Positions 1 through 8,720 of a DNA stretch of 64,000 nt are shown here, piece after piece; position 1 is the stretch's first letter; the number at the start of each line of letters is the position of its first letter. The stretch is taken from NCBI RefSeq assembly GCF_005869225.1, contig NZ_SWFP01000003.1:186001-250000 (forward strand). Reading direction: 5' to 3'. This DNA is from Dyadobacter bucti (GTDB lineage: Bacteria > Bacteroidota > Bacteroidia > Cytophagales > Spirosomataceae). The position numbers were made by a program, and so were the translations under genes. The notes under the pieces were generated by a model. It saw nothing but the letters and a program-made list of their open reading frames with translations. It was not told the origin of the DNA and ran no database searches.

Positions 1-361
1 TGGTACGCACGTCATCAGCGTAGTCAACGACATCAACATCATGGAAGCAGTAGTATGGAACTCCCAATTTTGTAATCAGCTCAAAAGCAGCATCTGCTTT
101 ATCTTTTGCCCTGTCAACGGCATCCGACTTCTGGTCCCACGGATAAAACAGGGTAGGTCCCCCAAAAGGATCCAGGCCTGATCCGCAGAATGTATGCCAG
201 TATGCAATGGCAAAGCGAAGGTGGTCTTTCATAGTCTTGCCACCAACAATACGGTTTTCATCATACCAGCGATAAGCCAGCGGGTTGTCGGACTCGGGGC
301 CTTCATATCCAATTTTCCCGATGCCTTTAAAATACTCCTGTTCTCCGAGTAAAATGCTCAT
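1..361 (-). CDS. xylA: Xylose isomerase, N-terminal part (runs off the left edge)
   Basis: Xylose isomerase is a cytoplasmic metal-dependent TIM-barrel enzyme that interconverts D-xylose and D-xylulose. Only about the first 120 residues are inside the window. The reverse strand opens with [17 protein letters not shown] and continues with the family blocks [27 protein letters not shown] and DPFGGPT. The segment YCFHDVDV carries the conserved active-site histidine. The frame is open to the window edge, so this is an ordinary gene cut by the window and not a truncated one. A strong hairpin separates it from the foldase gene upstream, so it probably has its own promoter in the AT-rich gap at 362-500. 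No neighbouring xylulokinase is visible here. Confidence 0.95.
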   Translation of the reverse strand, partial: MSILLGEQEYFKGIGKIGYEGPESDNPLAYRWYDENRIVGGKTMKDHLRFAIAYWHTFCGSGLDPFGGPTLFYPWDQKSDAVDRAKDKADAAFELITKLGVPYYCFHDVDVVDYADDVRT

Positions 362-506
362 TGTGTTTTAGTTAATCGTTTTTGTAATGGATGGAAAGGG
401 ACATTGCTTATGCAGCCTTTTCTTCCTTTTAGGTTATTAAGTGTACAATTGACAATTTATACTGCAATACTATCACTTTTTTTTGAAAAATTTGCAGTCT
501 AAACAA

Positions 507-539
507 AAAGAGGAGCAGAATTAATTTCTGCTCCTCTTT
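507..539 (-). terminator. Intrinsic terminator of the foldase gene
   Basis: A perfect 14-bp stem (507-520 with 526-539) and a 5-nt loop lie 20 bp past the stop at 560. Read on the minus strand the stem is followed by a T-rich stretch. It separates the foldase transcript from xylA. Confidence 0.85.
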
Positions 540-559
540 GTAAGATTTTTTTATTTTGC

Positions 560-2677
560 TCAGAAAAATTTCGCGCGGCGATCCTCGATCTTGGCGTTTT
601 CGCGGATGGCTTCATTGACCAGATATGACATCCGGCTTTCAAGCGATTGGGTCAATTGTGTTTTGTATTGAGTAAAATCAGCGATTTTAGGAGCGTCGGT
701 CTTGCCGATTAATTCCATGATGAATACGCCGTTTTCTCCGGTGAATACGCCTGATTTTTGTCCTGGTTTCAACCCAAATGCTTTTCCCAGTGCGATCGGA
801 TCAAATCCTGCGCTGGTCAGGAAGCCTGTAGCAAGTGAAATATCAGTTGCCGATTCGACCAGGGCGCCTGCTCCATATTTTTTAGCAATCGTTTCCAGGT
901 CGCCGGACGCGCCTTTTAGCTTTGCTGTAATTTGTTCAGATTTGATCTGGTTACGGACCTTGGTAGTCAACTCGTCACGGAAATCATCTACTTTCACGTC
1001 ATCCTGGTCAGATTTGCCAACCAGTACAGCTACGATATATTGCTCTTCCGTTTCAAAAACCGGAGATACCGAGTTGATTTTAGAGTCATCCTTGAATGCC
1101 CATCTTACAATATCACGACCATTCTGAATAGCATTGATATTGGTAGCGGATTCCGGGATGCGGTTTGCGGTAGCGACAACGAGTGCTTTGTTCTTTTTAA
1201 CTGCCTCGTTGAACTGTTCTTTTGTTTTAACCGAGTTAGCAAATTCATCCGCCTTCCGGTATGCTTCGTCACGTGTAGCCTGGCTTGGCGCAATGGTCTT
1301 ACCGATCGCCGCAATACGGTACAGTGTGTTGGATTTGGTAGCGGTTACTTTAATGATATGGAAACCAAACTGGCTTTCTACAAGTCTGGGAATAAGGCCG
1401 GTTGATGTTGCGGAGAAAACGGCTTCTTCAAAAGGCTTCACCATTGCACCGTTGTTCTGGAAATAATTCAGGTCACCGCCACGTTGTGCTGAACCCGGAT
1501 CTGCACTGGAAGTAGCTGCAAGGGCTTCAAAATTGGCTCCTGCGCGGATCTGCGCCAGTATACCTTCTGCTTTTGTGCGGGCTGCTGCTTTGGCAGAATC
1601 CGACTGGTTTTCAGCGCGGATCAGGATGTGGCTTGCTCTTGCAGAAGAGACACTGTCAACTCTGGTACCGTCGTATTTATAGATAAAGTAGGTATTCCCT
1701 TCGCGATACGGACCATATACACCGCCCGGAACGAAAGTCTTAACAGCTTCTTTCAATTGATCAGACATATTGGCGAACGACATATTGATCGGCAATGGAA
1801 TGTCTGAATTCATACTGGCAAATGCAGAGTCATTTTGTGCAGTGGCAAGGCCGCGCGCAAGCTCTTTTATTTCTGTATACAACGCAGAGCTGTCATCCTT
1901 GGCAGGCTGTACGGGAAAAGTTACGTATTCGATTGAACGGGTATCTGTTCCTTTGTATTCTTTCCGATGGGCTTTAAGATAATCTTCCAGCTGTGCGTCG
2001 GTAACTTTAATGGTAGTATCGACAACCGAGAAATAGGGTACGTATAAGTAACGCAAAGTGGCTTTGGTATTTTGCGCAACGTATTCCTTTTCCGATTGGG
2101 CTTTTGGGATATAAGTAGATAGTTTGAGCAGGTTCTCATACTTGGTTCGCGTACGCTCTTCGCGAAGGCTTTTTTCAAAATTCTCCCATGATTTCTGTTG
2201 TTCGATCGGGAGGGTTTTGAGATTTTTCAGATAGTTGACAACCGCATTTTTATCAAAACGCCCGGTTGTAGGATCTGAAAAAGCCTGAAGAATAGAGGGG
2301 CTGATGTGGTTTCCCTGAACCATATCAACGAGTTCGTCGTCCGTGACTGTAAGGCCAAGATCTTCGAATTCTTTTTTATAGGCAATGTCAACCACAAACT
2401 GGTTCCAGGCCTGGTCTCTCAGAGATGCTAGTTCATTTTCATTGAGGCTGCGGCCAGACTGAGCTTCGTAGTTCTGACGAAAACCGTCGACCCGGCTCTG
2501 GAAATCCTTGATATTGATTTCTTTACCGGCAATCTCACCTACAACCTGATTACTGCTACCGCCCAGCATGGAATTTGGCCCCAACAGGTCGCCTCCCACC
2601 ATAAAAAGAATTAAACTGATAGCGATTACTGTTACAGCAACCCCGGATTTTTCTCTGATTTTGTTAATTAAAGCCAT
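560..2677 (-). CDS. Membrane-anchored SurA/PpiD-like peptidyl-prolyl isomerase
   Basis: This 705-residue protein is predicted to help fold outer-membrane and secreted proteins in the periplasm. Residues about 13-31 form one hydrophobic anchor near the N-terminus (VAVTVIAISLILFMVGG), followed by a long SurA-N-like chaperone region. One clear PpiC/parvulin rotamase domain lies at about 346-445, with the family landmarks ARASHILI, SADPGSAQRGGDLNYF and FGFHIIKV. The C-terminal half (about 450-705) has no motif I recognise and probably holds a second, degenerate parvulin-like fold, as in PpiD. Architecture and length fit PpiD of Bacteroidota. The start ATG at 2677 sits just downstream of a plausible promoter, giving a very short leader. 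A strong terminator follows the gene. Confidence 0.9.
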   Translation of the reverse strand: MALINKIREKSGVAVTVIAISLILFMVGGDLLGPNSMLGGSSNQVVGEIAGKEINIKDFQSRVDGFRQNYEAQSGRSLNENELASLRDQAWNQFVVDIAYKKEFEDLGLTVTDDELVDMVQGNHISPSILQAFSDPTTGRFDKNAVVNYLKNLKTLPIEQQKSWENFEKSLREERTRTKYENLLKLSTYIPKAQSEKEYVAQNTKATLRYLYVPYFSVVDTTIKVTDAQLEDYLKAHRKEYKGTDTRSIEYVTFPVQPAKDDSSALYTEIKELARGLATAQNDSAFASMNSDIPLPINMSFANMSDQLKEAVKTFVPGGVYGPYREGNTYFIYKYDGTRVDSVSSARASHILIRAENQSDSAKAAARTKAEGILAQIRAGANFEALAATSSADPGSAQRGGDLNYFQNNGAMVKPFEEAVFSATSTGLIPRLVESQFGFHIIKVTATKSNTLYRIAAIGKTIAPSQATRDEAYRKADEFANSVKTKEQFNEAVKKNKALVVATANRIPESATNINAIQNGRDIVRWAFKDDSKINSVSPVFETEEQYIVAVLVGKSDQDDVKVDDFRDELTTKVRNQIKSEQITAKLKGASGDLETIAKKYGAGALVESATDISLATGFLTSAGFDPIALGKAFGLKPGQKSGVFTGENGVFIMELIGKTDAPKIADFTQYKTQLTQSLESRMSYLVNEAIRENAKIEDRRAKFF

Positions 2678-2698
2678 TTTCTCTATTCAAATTAGTGC

Positions 2699-2730
2699 GC
2701 AAAATAAAATCTTTTCTTCGTGGAATGCAA
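2699..2730 (-). promoter_or_regulatory. Probable Bacteroidota-type promoter of the foldase gene
   Basis: On the minus strand TTG (2730-2728) is followed after 21 bp by TATTTTGC (2706-2699), close to the consensus TAnnTTTG. The predicted start of transcription lies less than 20 bp before the ATG at 2677. Confidence 0.4.
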
Positions 2731-2782
2731 GGGCTTAGATTTCAAATTCTAATAATTCGCGGCAGATGTCAGCGCCGGTTCG

Positions 2783-3265
2783 CTAATGCATGTGTTTTAA
2801 ATTGAATGCATAGAGAATCAGCATGAAAATACTGAGGATGATTCCGGCCATGGAAGTGATGAGCCCAAGCCAGCCGCCGATGAGCAATAAGGGAGCTAAA
2901 AATGCTATCGCTATCCCTGCCAGATAGAGATAAAACCCTTTTTTCTGGAGGTTCCACATCAGGTATGCAGCATATAGTGAAAGGGATTCAAATATCAGCA
3001 TGATGATCGCGCCGGTCTTGATGGTTTGCGGTGTGGTCTGCTCAATAACGGCTTCGAACATTTTGTCCATGGTTTCGGCATCCGCGCCGGACGACTTTTT
3101 CTCGACGTTTTCGCGGACTGCTTCAAATGTTTCGCGGGTTTTGTCGGCCATGATACCCGGGCTCCATAGTCTTTCAGACTGAGTCCAGAGGCCCGAAATG
3201 GCACTCATGAACGTGAGGAAACATAAAACTGTTAAAAACGTTGGTCTATTGACAATGTCACTCAT
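2783..3265 (-). CDS. Small integral membrane protein of unknown function
   Basis: The 160-residue protein has a hydrophobic segment at about 8-26, a polar extracytoplasmic or cytoplasmic stretch rich in K, E and D (about 40-80), and three more hydrophobic segments at about 86-150. It is therefore a four-helix membrane protein. I do not recognise a family. It lies between the foldase gene and the divergent SCP2 gene and shares no obvious operon with either. A function cannot be assigned. Confidence 0.7.
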   Translation of the reverse strand: MSDIVNRPTFLTVLCFLTFMSAISGLWTQSERLWSPGIMADKTRETFEAVRENVEKKSSGADAETMDKMFEAVIEQTTPQTIKTGAIIMLIFESLSLYAAYLMWNLQKKGFYLYLAGIAIAFLAPLLLIGGWLGLITSMAGIILSIFMLILYAFNLKHMH

Positions 3266-3342
3266 TCTATAAAAAATATATCAGCAGGTTTTTCTGATGA
3301 AGGATGTAAAATTTGATGTTTTCATTGAAAACACCAAAGGCA

Positions 3343-3373
3343 TTTGAATATTCTTGCAAGGAACATACATTTG
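3343..3373 (+). promoter_or_regulatory. Consensus Bacteroidota promoter of the SCP2 gene
   Basis: TTTG (3343-3346), exactly 19 bp, then TACATTTG (3366-3373) matches the known Bacteroidota sigma factor consensus TTTG-N19-TAnnTTTG. Transcription should start near 3380, which rules out the in-frame upstream start at 3354 and supports the ATG at 3417. Confidence 0.7.
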
Positions 3374-3416
3374 TCGTTTTGGTATAATAAATCACAACGA
3401 AATAAAGACCTCACCT

Positions 3417-3719
3417 ATGAGCCTGCAAATTCTCACTGAACGCGTCACCAATATTCTTGGAACCAACAGCGGCCTTGACGCTACTGTTAAGTTTAAAACG
3501 GACGAGGGCATTTTGTTCATAGACGGCAAAAGTGTCCCCAATACTGTTTCCACGGAGGATCTTCCTGCGGATTGTACTTTCGAGATTTCCGCTAAAAATG
3601 CATTGAAATTGATCGATGGCGACCTGAATGCGATGATGGCTTATATGACCGGAAAACTAAAAATTGACGGTGACATGGGCGTAGCGATGAAAATTGCTGA
3701 AACTTTCGGCGGGCGGTAG
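3417..3719 (+). CDS. SCP2 sterol-binding domain protein
   Basis: This is a single-domain protein of 100 residues with the SCP2 fold, which binds lipids or acyl chains in a hydrophobic tunnel. The pattern GILFIDGKSVPN, then DCTFEISAKNALKLIDGDLN, and the C-terminal LKIDGDMGVAMKIAETF is typical of small cytoplasmic SCP2 proteins. An in-frame extension to 3354 exists, but the promoter at 3343-3373 would start transcription inside it, so ATG 3417 was chosen. The ligand is unknown. The next gene starts 73 bp downstream on the same strand and may be co-transcribed. Confidence 0.85.
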   Translation: MSLQILTERVTNILGTNSGLDATVKFKTDEGILFIDGKSVPNTVSTEDLPADCTFEISAKNALKLIDGDLNAMMAYMTGKLKIDGDMGVAMKIAETFGGR

Positions 3720-3792
3720 TAGGCTTTGAAAATTATTGTCTTTTTCCTGTAGAGATTTAGATAATTTTCACAAAGGTAATTCACGATCGGAC

Positions 3793-5244
3793 ATGGAAAA
3801 TCAACAGGCTGCAAATGAAAAAGATGTCAAACGCAGGGATTTCCTTAAAACAGGCGCATTGGCAGCGGGAAGTTTTATGATAGTACCGCGCCATGTACTC
3901 GGCAAAGGCTTCATCGCTCCGAGCGACAAGCTGAATATGGCAGCAGTGGGGTGCGGTGGAAAGGCTGATGTAAACATCCGTCAGGCCTATAATGGAGGGA
4001 CAGATAATTTTGTCGCGCTTTGCGATGTTGATGACCGGCAGTCGGAAAAATACCGGAAGCAATTTCCAAAGGCACCCTATTACAAGGATTACAGGAAAAT
4101 GCTTGAGAAAGAAGCACAGCATATTGATGCCGTGTTTGTCACCACTCCCGACCACATGCATTTCCCGATCGCCATGGCTTGTATAGACTTGGGAAAACAT
4201 GTGTATGTGGAAAAGCCGCTGACGAAGGATATCTGGGAAGCAAGAAACCTGACACTTGCTGCCAAAAAACGGAAAGTGGTGACCCAGATGGGGAATCAAG
4301 GCAGCAGCAGTGCTGGTACCAGGCAAACGGAAGCTATTGTCCAGTCGGGTATTTTGGGAGAAGTTCATACCATTGAAGTGTGGACAGACCGTCCGGTGTG
4401 GCCGCAGGGTGTAAAATCTCCCAAAGACAGGGGAGAGTCGCAACCGGTACCGGCGGGAGTCGATTGGGACTTATGGCTTGGAACTGCTCCGAAACGCGAC
4501 TACCACGAAGCATATATGCCTTTCAGGTGGCGGGGGTACTGGGATTTTGGAACCGGCGCGCTGGGCGATATGGGCTGCCATTTTATTGACGTCCCATTCC
4601 GTGCAATGAAACTGGGTTACCCGACTTCAGTTGAATGCAGCGTCGGCTCGGTCTACGCCGACTTTTTTCAGCAGGCGTTTTTTGATGATGTTTGCCCGCC
4701 GTCTACATCTATACATTTAAAATTTGCTTCAAAAACCAAAGGAAAGGAAATCAGCTTTTCGTGGTATGACGGAGGAATAAGGCCGCAGCTGCCGGAAGGC
4801 TGCGATTATAAAACAATTTTCGGCAGTACCGATGGAGGGATGCTTTTCATCGGGACAAAAGGAATTCTGAGCGCTGAAATGTTTGGAGAAAAACCAAGAC
4901 TATGGCCGGAGAAAAAATTCGAGAACGTAAAAGTTGCTGCACCGACCAGGGCACTGGTTCAGGGTAACTGGGAAGGACATCAGCAGCAGTTTGTGCAGGC
5001 TTGCAAAAAAGGTTATGGAACTTACACAAGCTCTTCCTTCGATGAATCAGGGCCGCTGACAGAAATTGTTTTGATGGGCAACCTTGCTGTACGGTCTTTC
5101 CTGCTTCGCGAAAATAAGGCAGATGGGAAAGGGGTCAATTTCCCGGGGAGGCAAAAGTTGATCTGGGACGGGGATAATATGAAAATCACCAATTTTGATG
5201 CCGCCAATCAATTTGTGAAAAGAGACTACCGTACCGGCTGGTAA
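3793..5244 (+). CDS. Tat-exported Gfo/Idh/MocA family oxidoreductase
   Basis: This 483-residue NAD(P)-dependent dehydrogenase probably acts on a sugar or sugar derivative. The N-terminus carries a twin-arginine signal (KRRDFLKTGALAAGSF), so the folded, cofactor-loaded protein should be exported to the periplasm. The Rossmann domain follows (MAAVGCGGKADVN), then the family lysine motif VEKPLT and MGNQGSSSAG. The C-terminal alpha/beta domain continues to the end (HFIDVPFRAM, NWEGHQQQF). The ATG at 3793 was chosen because it places the RR motif near the N-terminus; the frame is open upstream to 3736. The substrate cannot be read from the sequence. The gene ends in a long hairpin facing pdxJ. Confidence 0.9.
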   Translation: MENQQAANEKDVKRRDFLKTGALAAGSFMIVPRHVLGKGFIAPSDKLNMAAVGCGGKADVNIRQAYNGGTDNFVALCDVDDRQSEKYRKQFPKAPYYKDYRKMLEKEAQHIDAVFVTTPDHMHFPIAMACIDLGKHVYVEKPLTKDIWEARNLTLAAKKRKVVTQMGNQGSSSAGTRQTEAIVQSGILGEVHTIEVWTDRPVWPQGVKSPKDRGESQPVPAGVDWDLWLGTAPKRDYHEAYMPFRWRGYWDFGTGALGDMGCHFIDVPFRAMKLGYPTSVECSVGSVYADFFQQAFFDDVCPPSTSIHLKFASKTKGKEISFSWYDGGIRPQLPEGCDYKTIFGSTDGGMLFIGTKGILSAEMFGEKPRLWPEKKFENVKVAAPTRALVQGNWEGHQQQFVQACKKGYGTYTSSSFDESGPLTEIVLMGNLAVRSFLLRENKADGKGVNFPGRQKLIWDGDNMKITNFDAANQFVKRDYRTGW

Positions 5245-5255
5245 AATATTCGTGA

Positions 5256-5283
5256 ACTTTCCGGATTGTCAAATCCGGAAAGT
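5256..5283. terminator. Bidirectional hairpin terminator between convergent genes
   Basis: A perfect 12-bp stem (5256-5267 with 5272-5283, loop GTCA) lies between the stop of the oxidoreductase (5244) and the stop of pdxJ (5287). It can serve both convergent transcripts. Confidence 0.75.
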
Positions 5284-5286
5284 CTT

Positions 5287-6006
5287 TCACAATTCCAGTT
5301 CTCTCAAATACATCTGAATGGTATTTTCCAGTCCCAGGTACAAAGCATCGGAAATCAGGGCGTGGCCGATGGAAACTTCATCCAACCAGGGTATGCTTTG
5401 TTTGAGGAAATGAAGATTGTCGAGGCTCAGATCATGGCCGGCGTTTAGTCCCAATCCTACCTCCCGTGCTTTTTCGGCAGCTTTTACAAAAGGGATTACT
5501 GCCTTCTGGCGGTTTTCAAAGTAATACGCCGCATAAGGTTCTGTATAAAGTTCAACACGGTCGGCGCCGCAGATTTTAGCACCTTCTACCATATTTTCAT
5601 CCGGATCAACAAAAACGGAAACTCGGATGTTTGCCTCTTTGAAAATTCCCACCAGCTCGGTAAGCTCCGTCCGGTTATTGATCGTATCCCAGCCTGCATT
5701 TGAGGTAATGGCATGGAGAGCATCAGGGACAAGGGTCACCTGCTCCGGCTTCGTCGCCAGCACCAGCTCCACAAACTTCTTTTCAGAGGGATTCCCTTCG
5801 ATATTAAATTCAGTCGTTACCACTTCTTTCAGATCGTACACGTCCTGATAACGGATATGCCGCTCGTCCGGCCGTGGGTGTACCGTAATTCCTTGTGCCC
5901 CGAACCGCTCACAATCCAGCGCTACTTTAAGCACATTGGGATTATCTCCTCCACGGGAGTTCCGAAGTGTGGCTATTTTGTTGATGTTTACGCTGAGACG
6001 GGTCAT
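5287..6006 (-). CDS. pdxJ: Pyridoxine 5'-phosphate synthase
   Basis: PdxJ condenses 1-deoxy-D-xylulose 5-phosphate with 3-amino-2-oxopropyl phosphate to give pyridoxine 5'-phosphate in the DXP-dependent route to vitamin B6. The 239-residue length is normal. Family landmarks are the N-terminus [38 protein letters not shown], then [28 protein letters not shown] and [13 protein letters not shown]. It is a cytoplasmic TIM barrel. The gene stands alone and is convergent with the oxidoreductase at 3793-5244. A repeat-rich gap of 375 bp separates it from the divergent yqeY-like gene. Confidence 0.97.
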   Translation of the reverse strand: MTRLSVNINKIATLRNSRGGDNPNVLKVALDCERFGAQGITVHPRPDERHIRYQDVYDLKEVVTTEFNIEGNPSEKKFVELVLATKPEQVTLVPDALHAITSNAGWDTINNRTELTELVGIFKEANIRVSVFVDPDENMVEGAKICGADRVELYTEPYAAYYFENRQKAVIPFVKAAEKAREVGLGLNAGHDLSLDNLHFLKQSIPWLDEVSIGHALISDALYLGLENTIQMYLRELEL

Positions 6007-6011
6007 CTTTT

Positions 6012-6380
6012 AATTTTGAATGATTGAATGAATGAATTTTCAATGTGTGAATTAGTGATTGAGCGAATTTTTGAATGTTTTTGCCGAGGCTCGAAAGTGT
6101 GTGCTTTGGTTACTGGAAATGGTTATTAACATGATTGGTGTAACTTTGCGGCTCGAAGACAAATTTAATATTCACATATTCATAATCGCATTTATATACC
6201 CATAAATTATTAACTCCTTAACAATAACCCACACAAAAATTACCAATACAGTTATTCAAAATCAATATTCAGTCATTCAAAATTAATATCTATTCACTTA
6301 CTCACTCATTCAGTCATTCAATCATCCAGCCATTCAAAATTAACATTCACTCATTCACTCATTCAAAATTCAAAATTAAA
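6012..6380. repeat. Degenerate 8-bp tandem repeat arrays as inverted arms
   Basis: The 375-bp gap between pdxJ and the yqeY-like gene is built from short degenerate repeats. The left arm (6012-6080) repeats units such as TGAATGAA every 8 bp. The right arm (about 6251-6380) repeats the complement, units such as ATTCACTC, also every 8 bp. The two arms therefore face each other around a non-repetitive centre (about 6081-6250). There are no spacers of unique sequence, so this is not CRISPR. Confidence 0.75.
6141..6148 (+). promoter_or_regulatory. Probable -7 element for the yqeY-cvpA genes
   Basis: TAACTTTG matches TAnnTTTG exactly. No good -33 TTG is found 19-21 bp upstream. If used, the transcript would carry a leader of about 225 nt that contains the whole right-hand repeat arm. 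Confidence 0.4.
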
Positions 6381-6381
6381 A

Positions 6382-6831
6382 ATGTCTCTAAAAAGCCAAG
6401 TTGAATCGGGTATTAAAGATGCCATGCGGGCCAAAGATCAGGATACTTTGCGTGCGTTGCGTGCTATTAAATCTCTTATATTGTTAGAAGAAACAAAGGG
6501 CGGCGGAACCGGAGAGCTGAGCGCAGACGATGAACTGAAGCTGCTTACCAAAGCCGCCAAACAACGCAGGGAATCAGCGGATATTTATAAAACTCAGGGT
6601 CGTCCTGATCTGCTTGAAAAAGAAGAAGCGGAACTTGCCGTGATCGAACAGTTCCTTCCCAAACAATTAACGGAAGATGAAATAAAAGCCAAATTGCAGG
6701 AAATTATTGCCCGAGTGGGCGCGGCTGGTCCGTCGGATATGGGTAAAGTAATGGGCGTAGCTACCAAGGAACTTGCCGGGCAGGCTGATGGAAAGATTGT
6801 ATCGGCTTTGGTTAAGGGATTATTGGCATGA
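6382..6831 (+). CDS. GatB/YqeY domain protein
   Basis: This 149-residue protein is a stand-alone YqeY protein, related to the C-terminal tRNA-binding domain of the GatB subunit of the Asp/Glu-tRNA amidotransferase. The pattern MSLKSQVESGIKDAMRAKD, LRALRAIKSLI, AAKQRRESADIY and EEAELAVIEQFLPKQL is typical. The C-terminal part ends in SDMGKVMGVATKELAGQADG. Its exact role is unsettled, though it is widespread and thought to be linked to tRNA aminoacylation. It overlaps the next gene by 4 bp (ATGA), so the two are translationally coupled. Confidence 0.93.
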   Translation: MSLKSQVESGIKDAMRAKDQDTLRALRAIKSLILLEETKGGGTGELSADDELKLLTKAAKQRRESADIYKTQGRPDLLEKEEAELAVIEQFLPKQLTEDEIKAKLQEIIARVGAAGPSDMGKVMGVATKELAGQADGKIVSALVKGLLA

Positions 6832-7397
6832 AATTACTGGATGTGCTCATCCTTATTCCCCTGCTTTGGGGGGCATTACATGGTTACCGTAAAGGTTTAT
6901 TGATTGAAATCATCGGTATAGCAGGCCTTGTGGTAGCCATGATACTGGGGTTCAAGTTTCTGGGGCTGGGAATGGAAGTTCTAACTCCTTATTTTAGTGA
7001 CAGCATGGCCAGGAAAATCCTTCCTTATATCGGGTTTTCGGCTATTTTTTTTCCGACTATTTTTTTATTGAACCAGTTCGGATACTCGATCAGAAGGTCG
7101 CTCCGGTATTCGATACTTGGCACTTTCGACAGTTTTGCCGGTGCTATGGTAGGTATATTTACCTGGGTGTTCGGGATCAGTGTTTTTTTCTGGCTTGTAA
7201 ATACCATTGGTGTAAAAATACCGGAACACCGCACCCATGAAACCTGGCTTTACCCGTTGGTAGTGCCGGTAGCTCCCACGGTTATTACCAAAGCTTTGTC
7301 TCTAATGCCGGCGGGAACCGACCTGATCCGTGAGTGGAAAAAGGAATATCTGGATGATCAGGCTGATAATGAACTTTCGAATTCACCGGAGGGTTAA
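6828..7397 (+). CDS. CvpA family membrane protein
   Basis: The 189-residue protein has four predicted hydrophobic helices (roughly 3-25, 30-50, 65-85 and 105-130) and then a short polar tail. The opening KLLDVLILIPLLWGALHGYRKGLLIEI with the YRKGL motif is the hallmark of the CvpA family, inner-membrane proteins first linked to colicin V production. In Bacteroidota they are of unknown housekeeping function. It overlaps the yqeY-like gene by 4 bp. A new promoter element lies just after its stop, so rlmN is probably transcribed separately as well. Confidence 0.85.
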   Translation: MKLLDVLILIPLLWGALHGYRKGLLIEIIGIAGLVVAMILGFKFLGLGMEVLTPYFSDSMARKILPYIGFSAIFFPTIFLLNQFGYSIRRSLRYSILGTFDSFAGAMVGIFTWVFGISVFFWLVNTIGVKIPEHRTHETWLYPLVVPVAPTVITKALSLMPAGTDLIREWKKEYLDDQADNELSNSPEG

Positions 7398-7418
7398 GCT
7401 TCCGTAGTTGACTTTCAG

Positions 7419-7426
7419 TACCTTTG
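7419..7426 (+). promoter_or_regulatory. Probable -7 promoter element of rlmN
   Basis: TACCTTTG, an exact TAnnTTTG match, lies 22 bp after the cvpA-like stop and 51 bp before the rlmN ATG. A matching -33 element is weak. Confidence 0.45.
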
Positions 7427-7476
7427 CAGAAAAACAGCGTTAAATGTATGGCGCATTTAACAATTGATATAAAATA

Positions 7477-8529
7477 ATGACCGAAGTAAAGAGCAAGCAG
7501 GATATCCGGAAATGGAACGTTGACCAGATTAAGGGCTGGATGACAGAGCATGGAGAAAAGGGCTTCCGGGCAAAACAGATATTTGAATGGATCTGGAAGA
7601 AATCGGCCGGTTCTTTTGACGAAATGACCAATCTGTCACTTACCACAAGGCAACTGATGAACGAACATTTTGTGATACACAACATGGACGTTGCCAAGCA
7701 GCAGCAGAGCAATGACGGAACGATTAAGTCTGCTTTCCGGCTTTTTGACGGAAACCTTGTGGAGGGCGTTCTGATTCCCGCTGCTGACCGGATGACTGCC
7801 TGCGTGAGCAGCCAGGTAGGTTGTTCGCTTACCTGCAAATTCTGCGCTACCGGCTATATGGACCGCAAAAGGAACCTTGAAGCAGGTGAAATTTATGATC
7901 AGGTTGTAGCCATTGCCCGGCAGGCGGAAGGAAGTTTCAAAGCTCCGCTGACCAACATTGTATATATGGGTATGGGCGAACCCCTTTTGAACTATGCCAA
8001 TGTGCTGCAATCCATTGAATATATTACTTCTCCGGAGGGACTGAATATGTCTCCGCGACGGATTACGGTTTCCACTGCGGGTATTGCCAAAATGATCAAA
8101 AAGCTGGGCGACGATGAAGTGAAGTTCCGGCTCGCTCTTTCATTGCATGCCGCCAACGACGCGAAGAGAAATCAGATCATGCCGATCAATGAATCCAATT
8201 CGCTGGATAACCTGGCCGAGGCGCTCAATTATTTTTATAAAAAAACCGGAAACCGCATCACTTTTGAATATATCGTTTTCAATAATTTCAATGACACACT
8301 TCAGGATGCAAAGGAGCTTTGGGAGTTTACAAAGCGCGTACCTGCCAGGGTGAACATCATTGAATACAATCCGATCGCAGAAGCTGATTTTAAAAATACA
8401 GAGGCCGACAGGCTTGACAAATTTGCCGCATTCCTGGAAGACAGAGGCGTTTCGGTGCACGTTCGCCGGAGCAGGGGCAAAGATATTGACGCAGCCTGCG
8501 GACAGCTTGCGAATAAAGAAACTGCTTAA
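7477..8529 (+). CDS. rlmN: Dual-specificity RNA methyltransferase RlmN
   Basis: This radical SAM enzyme methylates C2 of adenosine 2503 in 23S rRNA and A37 in some tRNAs. The 350-residue length is normal. The [4Fe-4S] motif CSLTCKFC gives Cys116, Cys120 and Cys123. The C-terminal catalytic cysteine is Cys341 in DIDAACGQL. The family blocks NIVYMGMGEPLLNY, RITVSTAGI, LALSLHAAND and PINESNSLDNL are all present. All expected residues are intact, so it should be active in the cytoplasm. Confidence 0.97.
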   Translation: MTEVKSKQDIRKWNVDQIKGWMTEHGEKGFRAKQIFEWIWKKSAGSFDEMTNLSLTTRQLMNEHFVIHNMDVAKQQQSNDGTIKSAFRLFDGNLVEGVLIPAADRMTACVSSQVGCSLTCKFCATGYMDRKRNLEAGEIYDQVVAIARQAEGSFKAPLTNIVYMGMGEPLLNYANVLQSIEYITSPEGLNMSPRRITVSTAGIAKMIKKLGDDEVKFRLALSLHAANDAKRNQIMPINESNSLDNLAEALNYFYKKTGNRITFEYIVFNNFNDTLQDAKELWEFTKRVPARVNIIEYNPIAEADFKNTEADRLDKFAAFLEDRGVSVHVRRSRGKDIDAACGQLANKETA

Positions 8530-8592
8530 AAAATTGGAAACAGTTTCCAAAGTTTAATGTTCAGGACGGCTCAAGTTAACAATTTGTTAATA

Positions 8593-8620
8593 TTGGGCCG
8601 GGCAAGAATAAGTAGTTTTG
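8593..8620 (+). promoter_or_regulatory. Probable promoter of the phosphate permease gene
   Basis: TTG (8593-8595) and TAGTTTTG (8613-8620) resemble the Bacteroidota promoter, with a short 17-bp spacer. The ATG lies 100 bp downstream. Confidence 0.45.
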
Positions 8621-8720
8621 TGCCAAAATTTGTTCTTGCTGATTGAAAGAATTGCTTAAATTTTCGTTTTTGCCGGTATTCAAAAAGTAAGTCTTTTAAA
8701 ATCAACTTATACGCTACTTT

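Noticed and set aside
3781..4443. Minus-strand frame of 220 codons
   Set aside because: Antisense to the Gfo/Idh gene, which has all its motifs.
8534..8552. Palindrome TTGGAAACAGTTTCCAA after rlmN as a terminator
   Set aside because: The loop is too small for a stable hairpin of that size and no T-tract follows; it could be a protein site but support is weak.
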